Positions 17,267-24,637 of a DNA stretch of 64,000 nt are shown in pieces; positions within the stretch are counted from its first letter, which is position 1, and each line of letters starts with the position of its first letter. The DNA is from Kastovskya adunca ATA6-11-RM4 (GTDB taxonomy: Bacteria; Cyanobacteriota; Cyanobacteriia; Cyanobacteriales; Coleofasciculaceae). Where the stretch lies: assembly GCA_019359445.1 (NCBI GenBank), contig JAHHHJ010000003.1, positions 62,001-126,000 on the forward strand, written 5' to 3'. The position numbers and the translations under genes were made by a program. The notes beneath the pieces were generated by a model, which was given only the letters and a program-made list of their open reading frames with translations, had not been told where the DNA came from and did no database searches.

Positions 17267-17992
17267 TTAGCCGGAGAAGCTTTGATAAAAGAAGTAGGTC
17301 GCCATCGGAATCACTGTCGCTGCAATTAACAGGGCAATCACCCAGATTGTGGCTTTACCTGTTTCCGTGTCCTCTGCGGAGGTAAAGGTGCCTTCTACCT
17401 GAACAATCTGTTCAACAATTGGCGGGCCAGGATCGGGTTCGCCAGAGAGGACAGCAACAAGGCGATCGCTAGCATCCAATAACGCCTGATTATATTTGTT
17501 ACCCGATCTCAGGGGTACCTGTACAGTTTCAGCAGAGACACTTTCAGCCGTGTCGTTAGGCAGAAGCGACTGAACAGATTCCCCTGTGCGAATCGCTGAA
17601 TTATTCGTCAGGGTATCAATGACCAGTAACGTTTGATTGGCTTGCGCTTCTGGTGTAGGATACCATTTTTCAAATAACTGATTGGTAAAGCTTTCGATCG
17701 TCTCACCATAGTCGAGACGATGGACAGTCACCATTCTGACTTCCTTGCCTGTTTTCTTAGCTAAAGTTTCCAAATTGCCACCCAATTGACCTTCCGTAAG
17801 GCGACTGAGAACTTCACCTTTATCAACAATCCAAGTCGGTTCTCCGGCTGATACGTTGGGCATCTGATAGACACCCGTGGCGTTAGCTGGTGCCGCTACG
17901 ATTCCCGCGAGCAAAAGGCTTAAAAGGAAGGCGAAAACTAATCGTTGTCGGTTTCCCCCCCTCTGGAAGATGGAATTGAGGAGCTGTTTCAT
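17267..17992 (-). CDS. psb32: TPM-domain protein, Psb32-like photosystem II repair factor
   Basis: A 241-residue protein. ATG at 17992 (MKQLLNSIF) is chosen because a signal peptide starts there (LVFAFLLSLLLAGIVAAPANA, described in two parts around residues 20-40); the frame continues 20 codons upstream without support. The TPM domain (about 45-180) has WIVDKGEVLS, LETLAKKTGKEVRMVTV and QTLLVIDTLTNN. A single C-terminal membrane helix (about 215-237) anchors it, so the domain should face the thylakoid lumen or periplasm. Psb32 protects photosystem II from photodamage and aids repair in Synechocystis. Length and order match the family. Convergent with the ComFB gene. Confidence 0.85.
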   Translation of the reverse strand: MKQLLNSIFQRGGNRQRLVFAFLLSLLLAGIVAAPANATGVYQMPNVSAGEPTWIVDKGEVLSRLTEGQLGGNLETLAKKTGKEVRMVTVHRLDYGETIESFTNQLFEKWYPTPEAQANQTLLVIDTLTNNSAIRTGESVQSLLPNDTAESVSAETVQVPLRSGNKYNQALLDASDRLVAVLSGEPDPGPPIVEQIVQVEGTFTSAEDTETGKATIWVIALLIAATVIPMATYFFYQSFSG

Positions 17993-18117
17993 GGCATCGA
18001 TCTCAAACTTGACTTTTCCAAAAAATACTATAAAAGCTGAAGCGAAACTCACTTCTTAAAGTTGTGACATGCTACGGTTGATGATAATCTTCAGCCTACT
18101 CCCCAAGAGTGCCAGCT

Positions 18118-18354
18118 ATGAGTAAAGCAGAAATTTATCGGGGTTGGATTGTCGAAGCCAGACCAGTGTTCTGTGTTCAAGTTTGGAGCGCTGGTGGTCA
18201 ATGTATGATTCCGGTTCACAATGCCAAGACGGAGGAAGAAGCTCTCGAGATGGCAAAGCAGTGGATAGACCTGCAAATGTCTCCTGAAGGTTTTCCATCA
18301 TCAACGAGTGATTCGTCTGCTTCTGACTTTGACGATGATGATATTCCCTTCTAG
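18118..18354 (+). CDS. Small protein with an SSB-like acidic C-terminal tip
   Basis: A 78-residue protein from ATG at 18118; a GTG three codons upstream is an alternative. The first 50 residues are compact, with predicted strands YRGWIVEARP, FCVQVWS and QCMIPVH followed by a helix (EEALEMAKQWIDL). Then comes a Ser-rich linker and the ending DFDDDDIPF. That ending is almost the same as the C-terminal tip of bacterial single-stranded-DNA-binding protein (DFDDDIPF in E. coli), the docking peptide for repair and replication proteins. No OB fold is visible, so this is not an SSB. Function unknown. It is divergent from psb32, about 125 bp apart. Confidence 0.75.
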   Translation: MSKAEIYRGWIVEARPVFCVQVWSAGGQCMIPVHNAKTEEEALEMAKQWIDLQMSPEGFPSSTSDSSASDFDDDDIPF

Positions 18355-18547
18355 AAGATCGGTACACAATTAGCTGTGTAATCAAAAGTCTTCCCAAAAA
18401 TATTTCTCTTGGCTATCAAGAATGTCTTGCTGCATTTCGTTTTTATTAGAACAGGGTGGGTTTTGAGGGTTCCGATATCGGTGAAACTTATAACTTCTCG
18501 TCTAAACCCGTCCCTACATCCCTACACATAAAACCTTTTTAAAAACG

Positions 18548-19300
18548 TCACTGAAGCCAGCGAAAGGCACGATGTAACTCAGCCATGCCATTATCCCGAT
18601 ACCAACGACCATGAGCGAGAATGATTTTCTCTGGGTTCCATTGGAGCATTCGCTGCAAACAGCTACGGGCTTGCTCCTTTTGTCCCCAAAACGTCATTCG
18701 CAAATCCAGCGGGGTTTTTCCATCAGGATCGGCATTACCTGCTAACTTAATCAACCAACGATACTTCTGAGTAACTTTGTTTAGCTCAAAGTTTTCGATG
18801 AGGTCGGCGAGGATTAGGGTAGCACTCTGGCGATGGAAAAATACTACTTCATCCATAAATCGACTGCCACGAAAGAGCAACTGGTCAAGATCTTCCGCCC
18901 ACTGCGACGGCGGTTCATCTTCCAAATCGGCATGAAAAGTCACTTCGATCTGCTGCTGTGCTGCGCGATCGCGAACACCTGGCGATGCCCAAGTTGTGGC
19001 TTCTGGATAGGCTTTCGCCCAGGTAGCGATATGAGCATAATGGATTTTGTTCGGTGAAATGAGATGGCGCACTGAGCCAAGGGTGTCTATTTGGTCTTTG
19101 AGTGATTGAGTCAGTTCTATTGGCGAATGACACCATAACTCACCGTTGCTCAATCGCACAATCGTCATGCGCGTTGGGAAAGGAGTAAAGGTTCCGTACA
19201 TTGCCATCCGCACAATTGGCCCATCAACAATCCAAATATCCTCATCAACAGATTTAAGGGTGTCGATCGGTTCATATAGCTCGATTCCATCGGGGTTCAT
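18548..19300 (-). CDS. DUF4336 protein, metallo-beta-lactamase-like fold
   Basis: A 250-residue protein of the DUF4336 family, common in cyanobacteria and plants. ATG at 19300. Visible landmarks are WIVDGPIVRMAMYGTFTPFP near the N-terminus, WCHSPIELT, HLISPNKIHYAHIATW and EKIILAHGRWY close to the C-terminus. The layout recalls metallo-beta-lactamase hydrolases, though the classic HxHxDH site is not complete. Function is unknown. No signal peptide. The next gene on the plus strand starts within 100 bp in a divergent arrangement. Confidence 0.8.
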   Translation of the reverse strand: MNPDGIELYEPIDTLKSVDEDIWIVDGPIVRMAMYGTFTPFPTRMTIVRLSNGELWCHSPIELTQSLKDQIDTLGSVRHLISPNKIHYAHIATWAKAYPEATTWASPGVRDRAAQQQIEVTFHADLEDEPPSQWAEDLDQLLFRGSRFMDEVVFFHRQSATLILADLIENFELNKVTQKYRWLIKLAGNADPDGKTPLDLRMTFWGQKEQARSCLQRMLQWNPEKIILAHGRWYRDNGMAELHRAFRWLQ

Positions 19301-19397
19301 AACGGCTTATATTTCAAGGGGTATGGGACTGGAGCGAGCAACATCAAGAGGCGATCGCCCCCAACTTTACAGAAGTACACTAACTCAAATAATAGTC

Positions 19398-19643
19398 ATG
19401 GAACGAGAGATTACAGATAGCGACGGCATTACCTGGACATGTATTCAAGCCTATTCTGGGCTTGACAACAACGCAGCAAAAAAAGACGCGGCGCAGGTTA
19501 AAGGACAAGAGGATACCTACTGGGTCGTCTGTACGCCCAGTGGTGGCGCAAAGTCGGTGCGACTCAAGCTTGAGGGCGAATGGGAGAAATCCTACTCTGA
19601 TGAGATGTTGCTCAATGAAATTCAAGCACAGCAGGAGGTATGA
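19398..19643 (+). CDS. Small conserved protein, paralog A
   Basis: An 81-residue protein (MEREITDSDGITW...). Function unknown; similar short proteins occur in cyanobacteria. Central features are YWVVCTPSGGAKSVRL and a C-terminal acidic helix, with two cysteines. It differs from paralog B (20677-20922) at only about nine positions, mostly in the AYSG-to-DAAQ stretch and one T/S change. The ATG at 19398 was chosen because it begins the part that looks protein-like; an in-frame ATG 75 bp upstream is conserved in both copies and cannot be excluded. No strong ribosome site precedes either. Its stop overlaps a truncated downstream frame. Confidence 0.7.
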   Translation: MEREITDSDGITWTCIQAYSGLDNNAAKKDAAQVKGQEDTYWVVCTPSGGAKSVRLKLEGEWEKSYSDEMLLNEIQAQQEV

Positions 19644-19684
19644 CCAAAGCTAAATCAAGTGGTTTTGATTCGACAAAATGTTAG
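19640..19684 (+). pseudogene. Truncated 14-codon frame, counterpart of the 44-codon ORF after paralog B
   Basis: ATG at 19640 overlaps the TGA of paralog A (ATGA) after GGAGGT. The peptide begins MTKAKSSG and stops after 14 codons; the equivalent frame after paralog B runs for 44. Alignment suggests a small deletion and then loss of similarity where the methyltransferase gene begins. Confidence 0.35.
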
Positions 19685-20460
19685 GCGGTGGTGTGCACGA
19701 AACGATAACCTACATCATGCTGCGTCTGCTGGCGTAGGTATCCATACTTTTGATCCCATTCTCCTGTCTGTAAATCCTCACGTAAGCTCGATAACCCTTG
19801 CTCTAATTCCTCGTCAGTTAGTTTGGCAAAGGATGAAATCCCACTACGAACACTGCTTTCCAGGTAAAGTTCTGGTCGTGCCCAACCAACCGCAGCAAAT
19901 GAGTCTGACAAATCATGCGGCAACGCGAAAGGTATTGTATTCATGCCTGTACCCGTAATTGATTCGATTTCAGACATTAACTCTGAAATTGACAAAAACG
20001 TAGACTGTACATCTGAAACGAACGAGGGAAAATACTGCGTTAACCAAAAACTAAAAATCATTTCTGGATCGTAAGTAAATAGAACTATCTGTCTACCACC
20101 TGTAACTCTGTGGACTTCTTGCAAGGCTTGTCGATAGTTCTGAAAATGGTGGAAGGCAAGCATGATAATGGCTGCATCTGCCGATCGATCGGGCAAAGGC
20201 AGATTTTCAGCATCAGCGTCTATCCATTGAATGGCAGGATGAGCGATCGCCTGACTCCGCATCGTAGCTGATGGCTCAACAGCAAGGACACGATACCCAT
20301 GCTCAGCGAGTACAAGTGCGTAGGAACCTGTGCCAGCGCCAATATCTGCAATAGTAGATACTTGCCGGGATGTCAGAATTTCTAGCAGCTTTGCAGCAAT
20401 ACGTGGATCGCTTCTTCTAGTTTGGGCGTAGGTTCCCCCAATCGTGTCGTAAAGTGCCAT
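19681..20460 (-). CDS. Class I SAM-dependent methyltransferase
   Basis: A 259-residue Rossmann-fold methyltransferase. ATG at 20460 (MALYDTIGGTYAQ) is preferred over the first in-frame start 12 codons earlier, because relatives commonly open with a YD..G..Y motif. SAM-binding motif I is IADIGAGTGSYAL; motif II region VLAVEPSATM; then DADAENLPLPDRSAD and the post-II AFHHF. It resembles UbiE/UbiG-like small-molecule methylases, with no clue to substrate. It lies on the opposite strand between the two copies of a duplicated small gene, as if inserted between them or carried along with the duplication. Confidence 0.85.
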   Translation of the reverse strand: MALYDTIGGTYAQTRRSDPRIAAKLLEILTSRQVSTIADIGAGTGSYALVLAEHGYRVLAVEPSATMRSQAIAHPAIQWIDADAENLPLPDRSADAAIIMLAFHHFQNYRQALQEVHRVTGGRQIVLFTYDPEMIFSFWLTQYFPSFVSDVQSTFLSISELMSEIESITGTGMNTIPFALPHDLSDSFAAVGWARPELYLESSVRSGISSFAKLTDEELEQGLSSLREDLQTGEWDQKYGYLRQQTQHDVGYRFVHTTA

Positions 20461-20513
20461 CCCTGCTTCCTCAATGCTTTGCAGTAAATTTAGCACTTGC
20501 TACTGAATCGATC

Positions 20514-20605
20514 GCAAAAAAAGTAGTCCTTGTGAGACTACTTCTGCATCATATAATCAGTGCCAAAGAGTGCCGAAGAAATAATTATCCAGCAGTAAGC
20601 AATGG
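20514..20605. repeat. About 90-bp repeat with an embedded terminator, copy 1
   Basis: It shares roughly 80% identity by eye with 21786-21876. It starts with a T-tract on the minus strand followed by the stem AGTAGTC/GACTACT, then a similar 60-bp tail ending GCAGTAAGC. On the minus strand it reads as an intrinsic terminator, yet no minus-strand gene lies immediately upstream of it here, so it looks transposed or duplicated. Confidence 0.65.
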
Positions 20606-20935
20606 AACTGGAGCGAGCAACATCAAGAGGCGATCGCCCCCAGTCTTACAGAAGTAAAATAACTCAAACAATAGTCATGGAACGAGAGATTACAGATAGC
20701 GACGGCATTACCTGGAAATGTGTTCAAGCCTACTCTGGGATTGACAACAACACAGAAAACAAAGACGCGGCGCAGGTTAAAGGACAAGAGGATAGCTACT
20801 GGGTCGTTTGTACGCCCAGTGGTGGCGCAAAGTCGGTGCGACTCAAGCTTGAGGGCGAATGGGAGAAATCCTACTCTGATGAGATGTTGCTCAACGAAAT
20901 TCAAGCACAGCAGGAGGTATGACCACAGCCAAAGC
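20603..20935 (+). repeat. Duplicated segment, copy B
   Basis: Second copy of the segment described at 19321. Copy B keeps the longer downstream small ORF. Confidence 0.85.
20677..20922 (+). CDS. Small conserved protein, paralog B
   Basis: An 81-residue near-duplicate of the product at 19398-19643, with ITWKCVQAYSG where A has ITWTCIQAYSG, and EDSYWVV for EDTYWVV. The nucleotide identity extends into the non-coding upstream part, so the duplication is recent. The ATG at 20677 is chosen as for paralog A. Its stop codon overlaps the ATG of a 44-codon frame in an ATGA arrangement with GGAGGT upstream. Function unknown. No membrane or signal features. Confidence 0.7.
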   Translation: MEREITDSDGITWKCVQAYSGIDNNTENKDAAQVKGQEDSYWVVCTPSGGAKSVRLKLEGEWEKSYSDEMLLNEIQAQQEV

Positions 20936-21053
20936 AAGTTGTCTGGGCAGTACCGTAAAGTGCGATCGCGCATATTGCAACTGGCAATGGTCAGACACAA
21001 AGCAAAAACAGCAGGATAATCTGTCTCGTCTGCTAGATAATTTTCACGTTTAG
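20919..21053 (+). CDS. Overlapping 44-codon ORF after paralog B
   Basis: ATG at 20919 overlaps the stop of paralog B (ATGA), which suggests translational coupling. The peptide has three cysteines (SCLG, VKCDR, AYCNW), two tryptophans and a Gln/Lys-rich helix, 44 residues in all. It matches nothing I recognise. GGAGGT lies only one base from the ATG, too close for a normal ribosome site, so reinitiation would be needed. Copy A has only 14 codons of this frame. Confidence 0.35.
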   Translation: MTTAKASCLGSTVKCDRAYCNWQWSDTKQKQQDNLSRLLDNFHV

Positions 21054-21121
21054 TTGACTTTTGAACACCCACCAACAGCCGTTAAAAAACGACTGCCACC
21101 GGGGACTTGTTAGGTTGCTGG

Positions 21122-21652
21122 CTACTGACCCATTTGTAGTTTGCGCCACTGTGCTGCTTTCTTATCCATTTCTTTGATGAACTCATCTTTGCCATCCATA
21201 TATCTATCGATATTTGTTGGATGTTCTCTTGCTAACTTGCGCTTTAGCTCACTGTATCTCTGCGCGTCTTCAGTATGAGCAATCATATAATCTCGAAACG
21301 CCAAGTGACGTTCTACCTGCTCTGAACCGACTTCAAAAGCATGAATATGATGCGTTCTGACACCTTCTTGGCTGTCTTTACGAAAGTATCGACGATCAGG
21401 AATTCCAAATTCACCCATCACTTCATAACCAAGTGATTCCATTACTGAACTCTGCTCATCTACTTTAATAATGTCTTTGACTTCAACCAACAGATCGATA
21501 ATGGGTTTTGCATAAATACCAGGAATGGCTGTGCTGCCGATGTGATGTATGGCGACAACATTTTCGTCCAAGGCATCGACAACATGCTTCGATTCAGCCT
21601 CAAATGCCTCTTGCCACTTTGGGTCATGTAGGATAACTTCGACTTTCCTCAT
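21122..21652 (-). CDS. GrpB family protein (UPF0157)
   Basis: A 176-residue GrpB-family protein, predicted to have a nucleotidyltransferase-like fold. ATG at 21652. Signature stretches are VVAIHHIGSTAIPGIYAKPIIDLLVEV (the GST...DL motif of the fold, spread over residues 33-59), RYFRKDSQEGVRTHHIHAF and a C-terminal EFIKEMDKKA helix. Members are widespread but the biological role is not settled; some are fused to dephospho-CoA kinase. Located in a run of small stress-type genes on the minus strand; the gene upstream (DUF4383) is separated from it by a terminator-bearing repeat, so it is probably transcribed alone. Confidence 0.9.
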   Translation of the reverse strand: MRKVEVILHDPKWQEAFEAESKHVVDALDENVVAIHHIGSTAIPGIYAKPIIDLLVEVKDIIKVDEQSSVMESLGYEVMGEFGIPDRRYFRKDSQEGVRTHHIHAFEVGSEQVERHLAFRDYMIAHTEDAQRYSELKRKLAREHPTNIDRYMDGKDEFIKEMDKKAAQWRKLQMGQ

Positions 21653-21785
21653 AATTTAATTAGACTGATTCTGTCTGCCTAATACTTCCGATGCGGGTGA
21701 TTAAACTGAAAGTTCGCAGTCTAAAATCCCAAAATGGGTGATTAGACTGCGAGTTGTCTGTATATTAACCCTGTGTAGAGGGATA

Positions 21786-21876
21786 AAGAAAAAAAGTAGT
21801 CTTTGTGAGACTACTTTTGCATCATAGAATAAGTACCAAGGATCGCAGATGAAATAATTTCTAGCAGTAAGCATGA
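21786..21876 (-). repeat. About 90-bp repeat with intrinsic terminator, copy 2
   Basis: Same element as at 20514-20605. On the minus strand it reads AAAGTAGTC, loop, GACTACTTT and a T-run, placed 45-135 bp after the DUF4383 gene, where it should end that transcript. The tail (GAAATAATTTCTAGCAGTAAGC on the plus strand, in two parts) matches copy 1. Confidence 0.65.
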
Positions 21877-21921
21877 AAACACTTTCTCTACTTCGAGAAG
21901 GTATTCTTGTTACAGGCTAGG

Positions 21922-22365
21922 TTAAGCATTCGATGAACTCGGCATAACGATTTCTGCTGACTTCACAAATCCGTAGTAAAACGCGATCGCAGCAGTTAGA
22001 GCATTGAGCCAGATATTATTTCCAAAAAGTGGTGTCAGCCCAAACAGAGTATTTGCAAAAGGCAGCAATCCTAAAATAGCACCTGCTGCATAGAGGAGAG
22101 CGAAGATGCGATTGAACACAATTGATCCGCTTAAGCTAGTAAATCCAGCAATTCCCCAAACACCTACTAAAATGCCAATTGCATTATGAAAATAGTTGGT
22201 GGGGAATACCCCGAATATATAGCCGAAGCCTGGTTCGGAGGTAAATTCAAGAGAGGGAGTGACAAAAGCAGGCACAAATCCCGCTAAGCCAAGTAACAAG
22301 AAAAGGAGACCTAGGCTTAGAGCTGTGTAACGAATTGCGGAATTTGAAGATTTTGATGTTTGCAT
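21922..22365 (-). CDS. DUF4383 four-helix membrane protein
   Basis: A 147-residue integral membrane protein. ATG at 22365. Four hydrophobic segments are evident: YTALSLGLLFLLLGLAGFV, NAIGILVGVWGIAGF, FNRIFALLYAAGAILGLL and NALTAAIAFYYGFV. The family is common in cyanobacteria and actinobacteria and its function is unknown. It lies 107 bp downstream of the high-light-inducible gene on the same strand, so the two may form a stress operon; a terminator-bearing repeat follows it. Confidence 0.85.
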   Translation of the reverse strand: MQTSKSSNSAIRYTALSLGLLFLLLGLAGFVPAFVTPSLEFTSEPGFGYIFGVFPTNYFHNAIGILVGVWGIAGFTSLSGSIVFNRIFALLYAAGAILGLLPFANTLFGLTPLFGNNIWLNALTAAIAFYYGFVKSAEIVMPSSSNA

Positions 22366-22471
22366 GGCAGTATTTTATTTTGAGCTTCAAAAATTTTTAA
22401 TGTGGACTAGACAACTGTTTTATTGTTGTTGCGATAAACAAAAGACAGTTTGTAACTGACTGTTCAATTTC

Positions 22472-22678
22472 TTAGTGAATTAAGTGGAGTACATCCCGAA
22501 GAACGCTATAACCACCTAGATCCCAAACAAGATAGGCGACAAAACCAAGCATTGCTAGACGACCATTCCATAGCTCTTGCTGTGGGTTCCAGCCAAAAAT
22601 CCAGGCATTACGATCAGAACCGTTGTAAGCCGGAGCGACTGTAGGGACTTGGGCGTTACTGGTTGTTGAATTCTTCAT
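22472..22678 (-). CDS. hli: High-light-inducible one-helix chlorophyll-binding protein
   Basis: A 68-residue Hli/Scp protein with one membrane helix. The chlorophyll-binding motif ELWNGRLAMLGFVAYL (ExxxGRxAM type) lies at about residues 35-50, and the preceding NAWIFGWNPQ is typical. These proteins bind chlorophyll and carotenoid, dissipate energy and help photosystem II assembly under high light or stress. ATG at 22678. Upstream on the minus strand there is one GTTACAAA half-site (22785-22792) resembling part of the HLR1 box bound by RpaB, but no well-spaced second half. Likely cotranscribed with DUF4383. Confidence 0.92.
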   Translation of the reverse strand: MKNSTTSNAQVPTVAPAYNGSDRNAWIFGWNPQQELWNGRLAMLGFVAYLVWDLGGYSVLRDVLHLIH

Positions 22679-23012
22679 AGTGGATAGTTCTCAATGAGGC
22701 TGTTTCTAGTTTTTATGCTATCGAGTAAATTCGTTGGCATTGTCTGCCGTTAGAATTGAACTTCATCTATATCTAAAGATTCGATTTGTAACGCTCGATT
22801 GTTAATATCGATACAAGAACAAGTATCCTTATTTATCAATAACATAAGGGAGTAAAAGTCCGGATTTTTACTTCGGAAGATTGACATCAAAATCGATCGA
22901 AAGTCCAATGGCTAATCGAGAACAGTTTGCTTATAAGAGTGCAAGATGTCATTTGCGCTCATTGGTGCCGGGAGAAAAATTCGTTTTTCACACCAAAAGA
23001 AGCGAGGGCATC
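22679..23012. other. Divergent promoter region of hli and the esterase gene
   Basis: 334 bp of AT-rich sequence. It contains TTTGTAAC (22785-22792), half of a possible HLR1 box. An in-frame ATG at 22881 and another at 22908 extend the esterase reading frame upstream, but the encoded residues do not look like a signal peptide. No other gene was seen. Confidence 0.4.
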
Positions 23013-23837
23013 ATGCTGAGGCAGAAAACCGATATCGGTTCACGATTAAGGCGAAGGCACTTACTGGGAATGTTTTTGGCAGGCATCACTGGGGCGATTG
23101 GATCAGCCTGTACCACCAACTCTATACAGAGAATTACATCGATGAGAACAGACAAACCACAGAATCAGGATCAGGCGTCTATGAATGGACGCCTGCTGGC
23201 ACGACCAACGCAGCCTACAGGAACGGCACCAATCGGTCTGCAACCATTGGGACTTTCTACCAAGCGGGACGGACTCCTCTACGTGCCTAAAAATTACCAA
23301 GCTTCCCGACCCGCGCCACTGGTAGTGATGCTGCACGGCGCAGGCGGCGACGCACGCGGTGGATTGATGCTCCAAAATCTCGCCGACGCGGCTGGACTAA
23401 TCCTGCTGGCACCTGCCTCACGCCGCCAGACGTGGGATGTGCTGTTTGGTGAATATGGCCCCGATATCACCTTGATCGATCAGGCACTGGCGCAGACGTT
23501 CAGCCGCTATGCTGTAGACCCCACTCGTCTTGCGATCGCGGGCTTCTCGGATGGGGCTTCCTATGCGCTCAGTGTTGGCATCACCAATGGCGACTTGTTC
23601 ACCCATGTCATAGCATTCTCGCCGGGGTTTATGGCACCCGCTTCACAGGTTGGCTCACCGCGTCTGTTCATCTCCCACGGCACGCAAGACTCTGTTTTAC
23701 CGATCGATAATTGTAGCCGTAGGATAGTGCCGCAGGTGCAACGTGCTGGCTACGATGTGGTTTATCGGGAGTTCGACGGTTCCCACACAATTCCTCCGGC
23801 GATCGCACTATCCGCACTGGAGTGGTTCACGGCGTAG
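23013..23837 (+). CDS. Putative lipoprotein esterase/PHB-depolymerase-like alpha/beta hydrolase
   Basis: A 274-residue predicted lipoprotein. ATG at 23013 is chosen because it directly precedes an export signal: RLRRRHLLGMFLAG (twin-arginine-like) with a lipobox ending at C33 (AIGSAC). The hydrolase part has the oxyanion loop MLHGAGGDARG, nucleophile S179 in GFSDG, an acid in SHGTQDSVLP and the final His in FDGSHTIPP, so the triad looks complete. It resembles LpqC/feruloyl-esterase-type polyester or ester hydrolases. Substrate unknown; location is likely the cell envelope. Divergent from hli. The HAD gene follows 39 bp later on the same strand. Confidence 0.82.
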   Translation: MLRQKTDIGSRLRRRHLLGMFLAGITGAIGSACTTNSIQRITSMRTDKPQNQDQASMNGRLLARPTQPTGTAPIGLQPLGLSTKRDGLLYVPKNYQASRPAPLVVMLHGAGGDARGGLMLQNLADAAGLILLAPASRRQTWDVLFGEYGPDITLIDQALAQTFSRYAVDPTRLAIAGFSDGASYALSVGITNGDLFTHVIAFSPGFMAPASQVGSPRLFISHGTQDSVLPIDNCSRRIVPQVQRAGYDVVYREFDGSHTIPPAIALSALEWFTA

Positions 23838-23876
23838 CGGGATATTTTCGTACAAATTCTAAATTTATCAACCTGA

Positions 23877-24539
23877 ATGAACACAAAAGGCACAGTAGTA
23901 TTCGACATCATCGGCACCTGCTTCAGTTTGGACAAGCCCCGCCAGAGATTGGTAGAGCTGGGTGCCCCTCCTCATGCTCTCGAACTCTGGTTTGCCCAAA
24001 CCTTACGGGATGCCTTCGCCCTCTCCCATGCAGGTAGCTACCGACCACTCAAGGAAGTCCTAGAGGCAGAACTGCCCCGGACGCTCAAGGTGTTAGGAAT
24101 TGAGGCAGATAACGACAAGCGATCACACATAGTAAAAGCCTTCTCCGAACTGGAGCCACAGCCAGAGGCTCTAGAAGCTTTTCGCCTTCTAACGACAGCA
24201 GGCTGGAAGCTAATCGCCCTCACTAACGGCAGTAAGGACTCCACCCATAAGCTGCTAAAACAAGCCAATGCTCTTGAGTACTTTGCCAGCATCTTCTCTT
24301 GTGATGCGATCGGGAAGACAAAGCCGCATCCGGATGTCTACGCCTTGCCGAAGCCAGATTTCGAGGGTGATGTCTGGATGGTTGCGGCTCATGCTTGGGA
24401 TATTGCAGGTGCCGCCTGTGCTGGTTTGCGAACGGCTTTCATTAATAAGCAAGAGAAGGAATACCTCGGTGTTTATCCGCAACCAGAGATAATCGCTAGT
24501 GATTTGGTTGAAGCCGCGAACCGAATTGTGGAGGGATGA
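23877..24539 (+). CDS. HAD-superfamily hydrolase, haloacid dehalogenase type II-like
   Basis: A 220-residue HAD protein. Motif I is VVFDIIGTCF with nucleophile D10; the second Asp of phosphatase-type HADs is replaced by Ile-Gly, as in dehalogenases. Motif II is ALTNGS, motif III the lysine of GKTKPHP, and motif IV VAAHAWDIAGA with the AHxWD pattern typical of L-2-haloacid dehalogenases. The helical cap (about 20-90) is present. True substrate unproven. ATG at 23877, 39 bp after the esterase gene, so possibly one operon. Cytosolic. Confidence 0.85.
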   Translation: MNTKGTVVFDIIGTCFSLDKPRQRLVELGAPPHALELWFAQTLRDAFALSHAGSYRPLKEVLEAELPRTLKVLGIEADNDKRSHIVKAFSELEPQPEALEAFRLLTTAGWKLIALTNGSKDSTHKLLKQANALEYFASIFSCDAIGKTKPHPDVYALPKPDFEGDVWMVAAHAWDIAGAACAGLRTAFINKQEKEYLGVYPQPEIIASDLVEAANRIVEG

Positions 24540-24637
24540 CACGCTCGTTAAGGCGAATAGGGTTGGCTTTTGCCAGGAATTTATCAGGCTTTCTCCTTCA
24601 ACTGGTGCTTATTAAGAGTGCCAGTGGGCTGTTTTGT

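Larger units (their letters stand above)
19321..19684 (+). repeat. Duplicated segment, copy A
   Basis: This stretch, from ACTGGAGCGAGCAACATC onward, is nearly identical to 20603-20935: a shared 75-bp upstream part with a HIP1 site and then an 81-codon gene. Similarity fades a few codons after the gene. The methyltransferase gene lies between the two copies. Confidence 0.85.

Noticed and set aside
22760-22800. HLR1 box controlling hli
   Set aside because: Only one half-site is close to consensus; the second is not at the required spacing.
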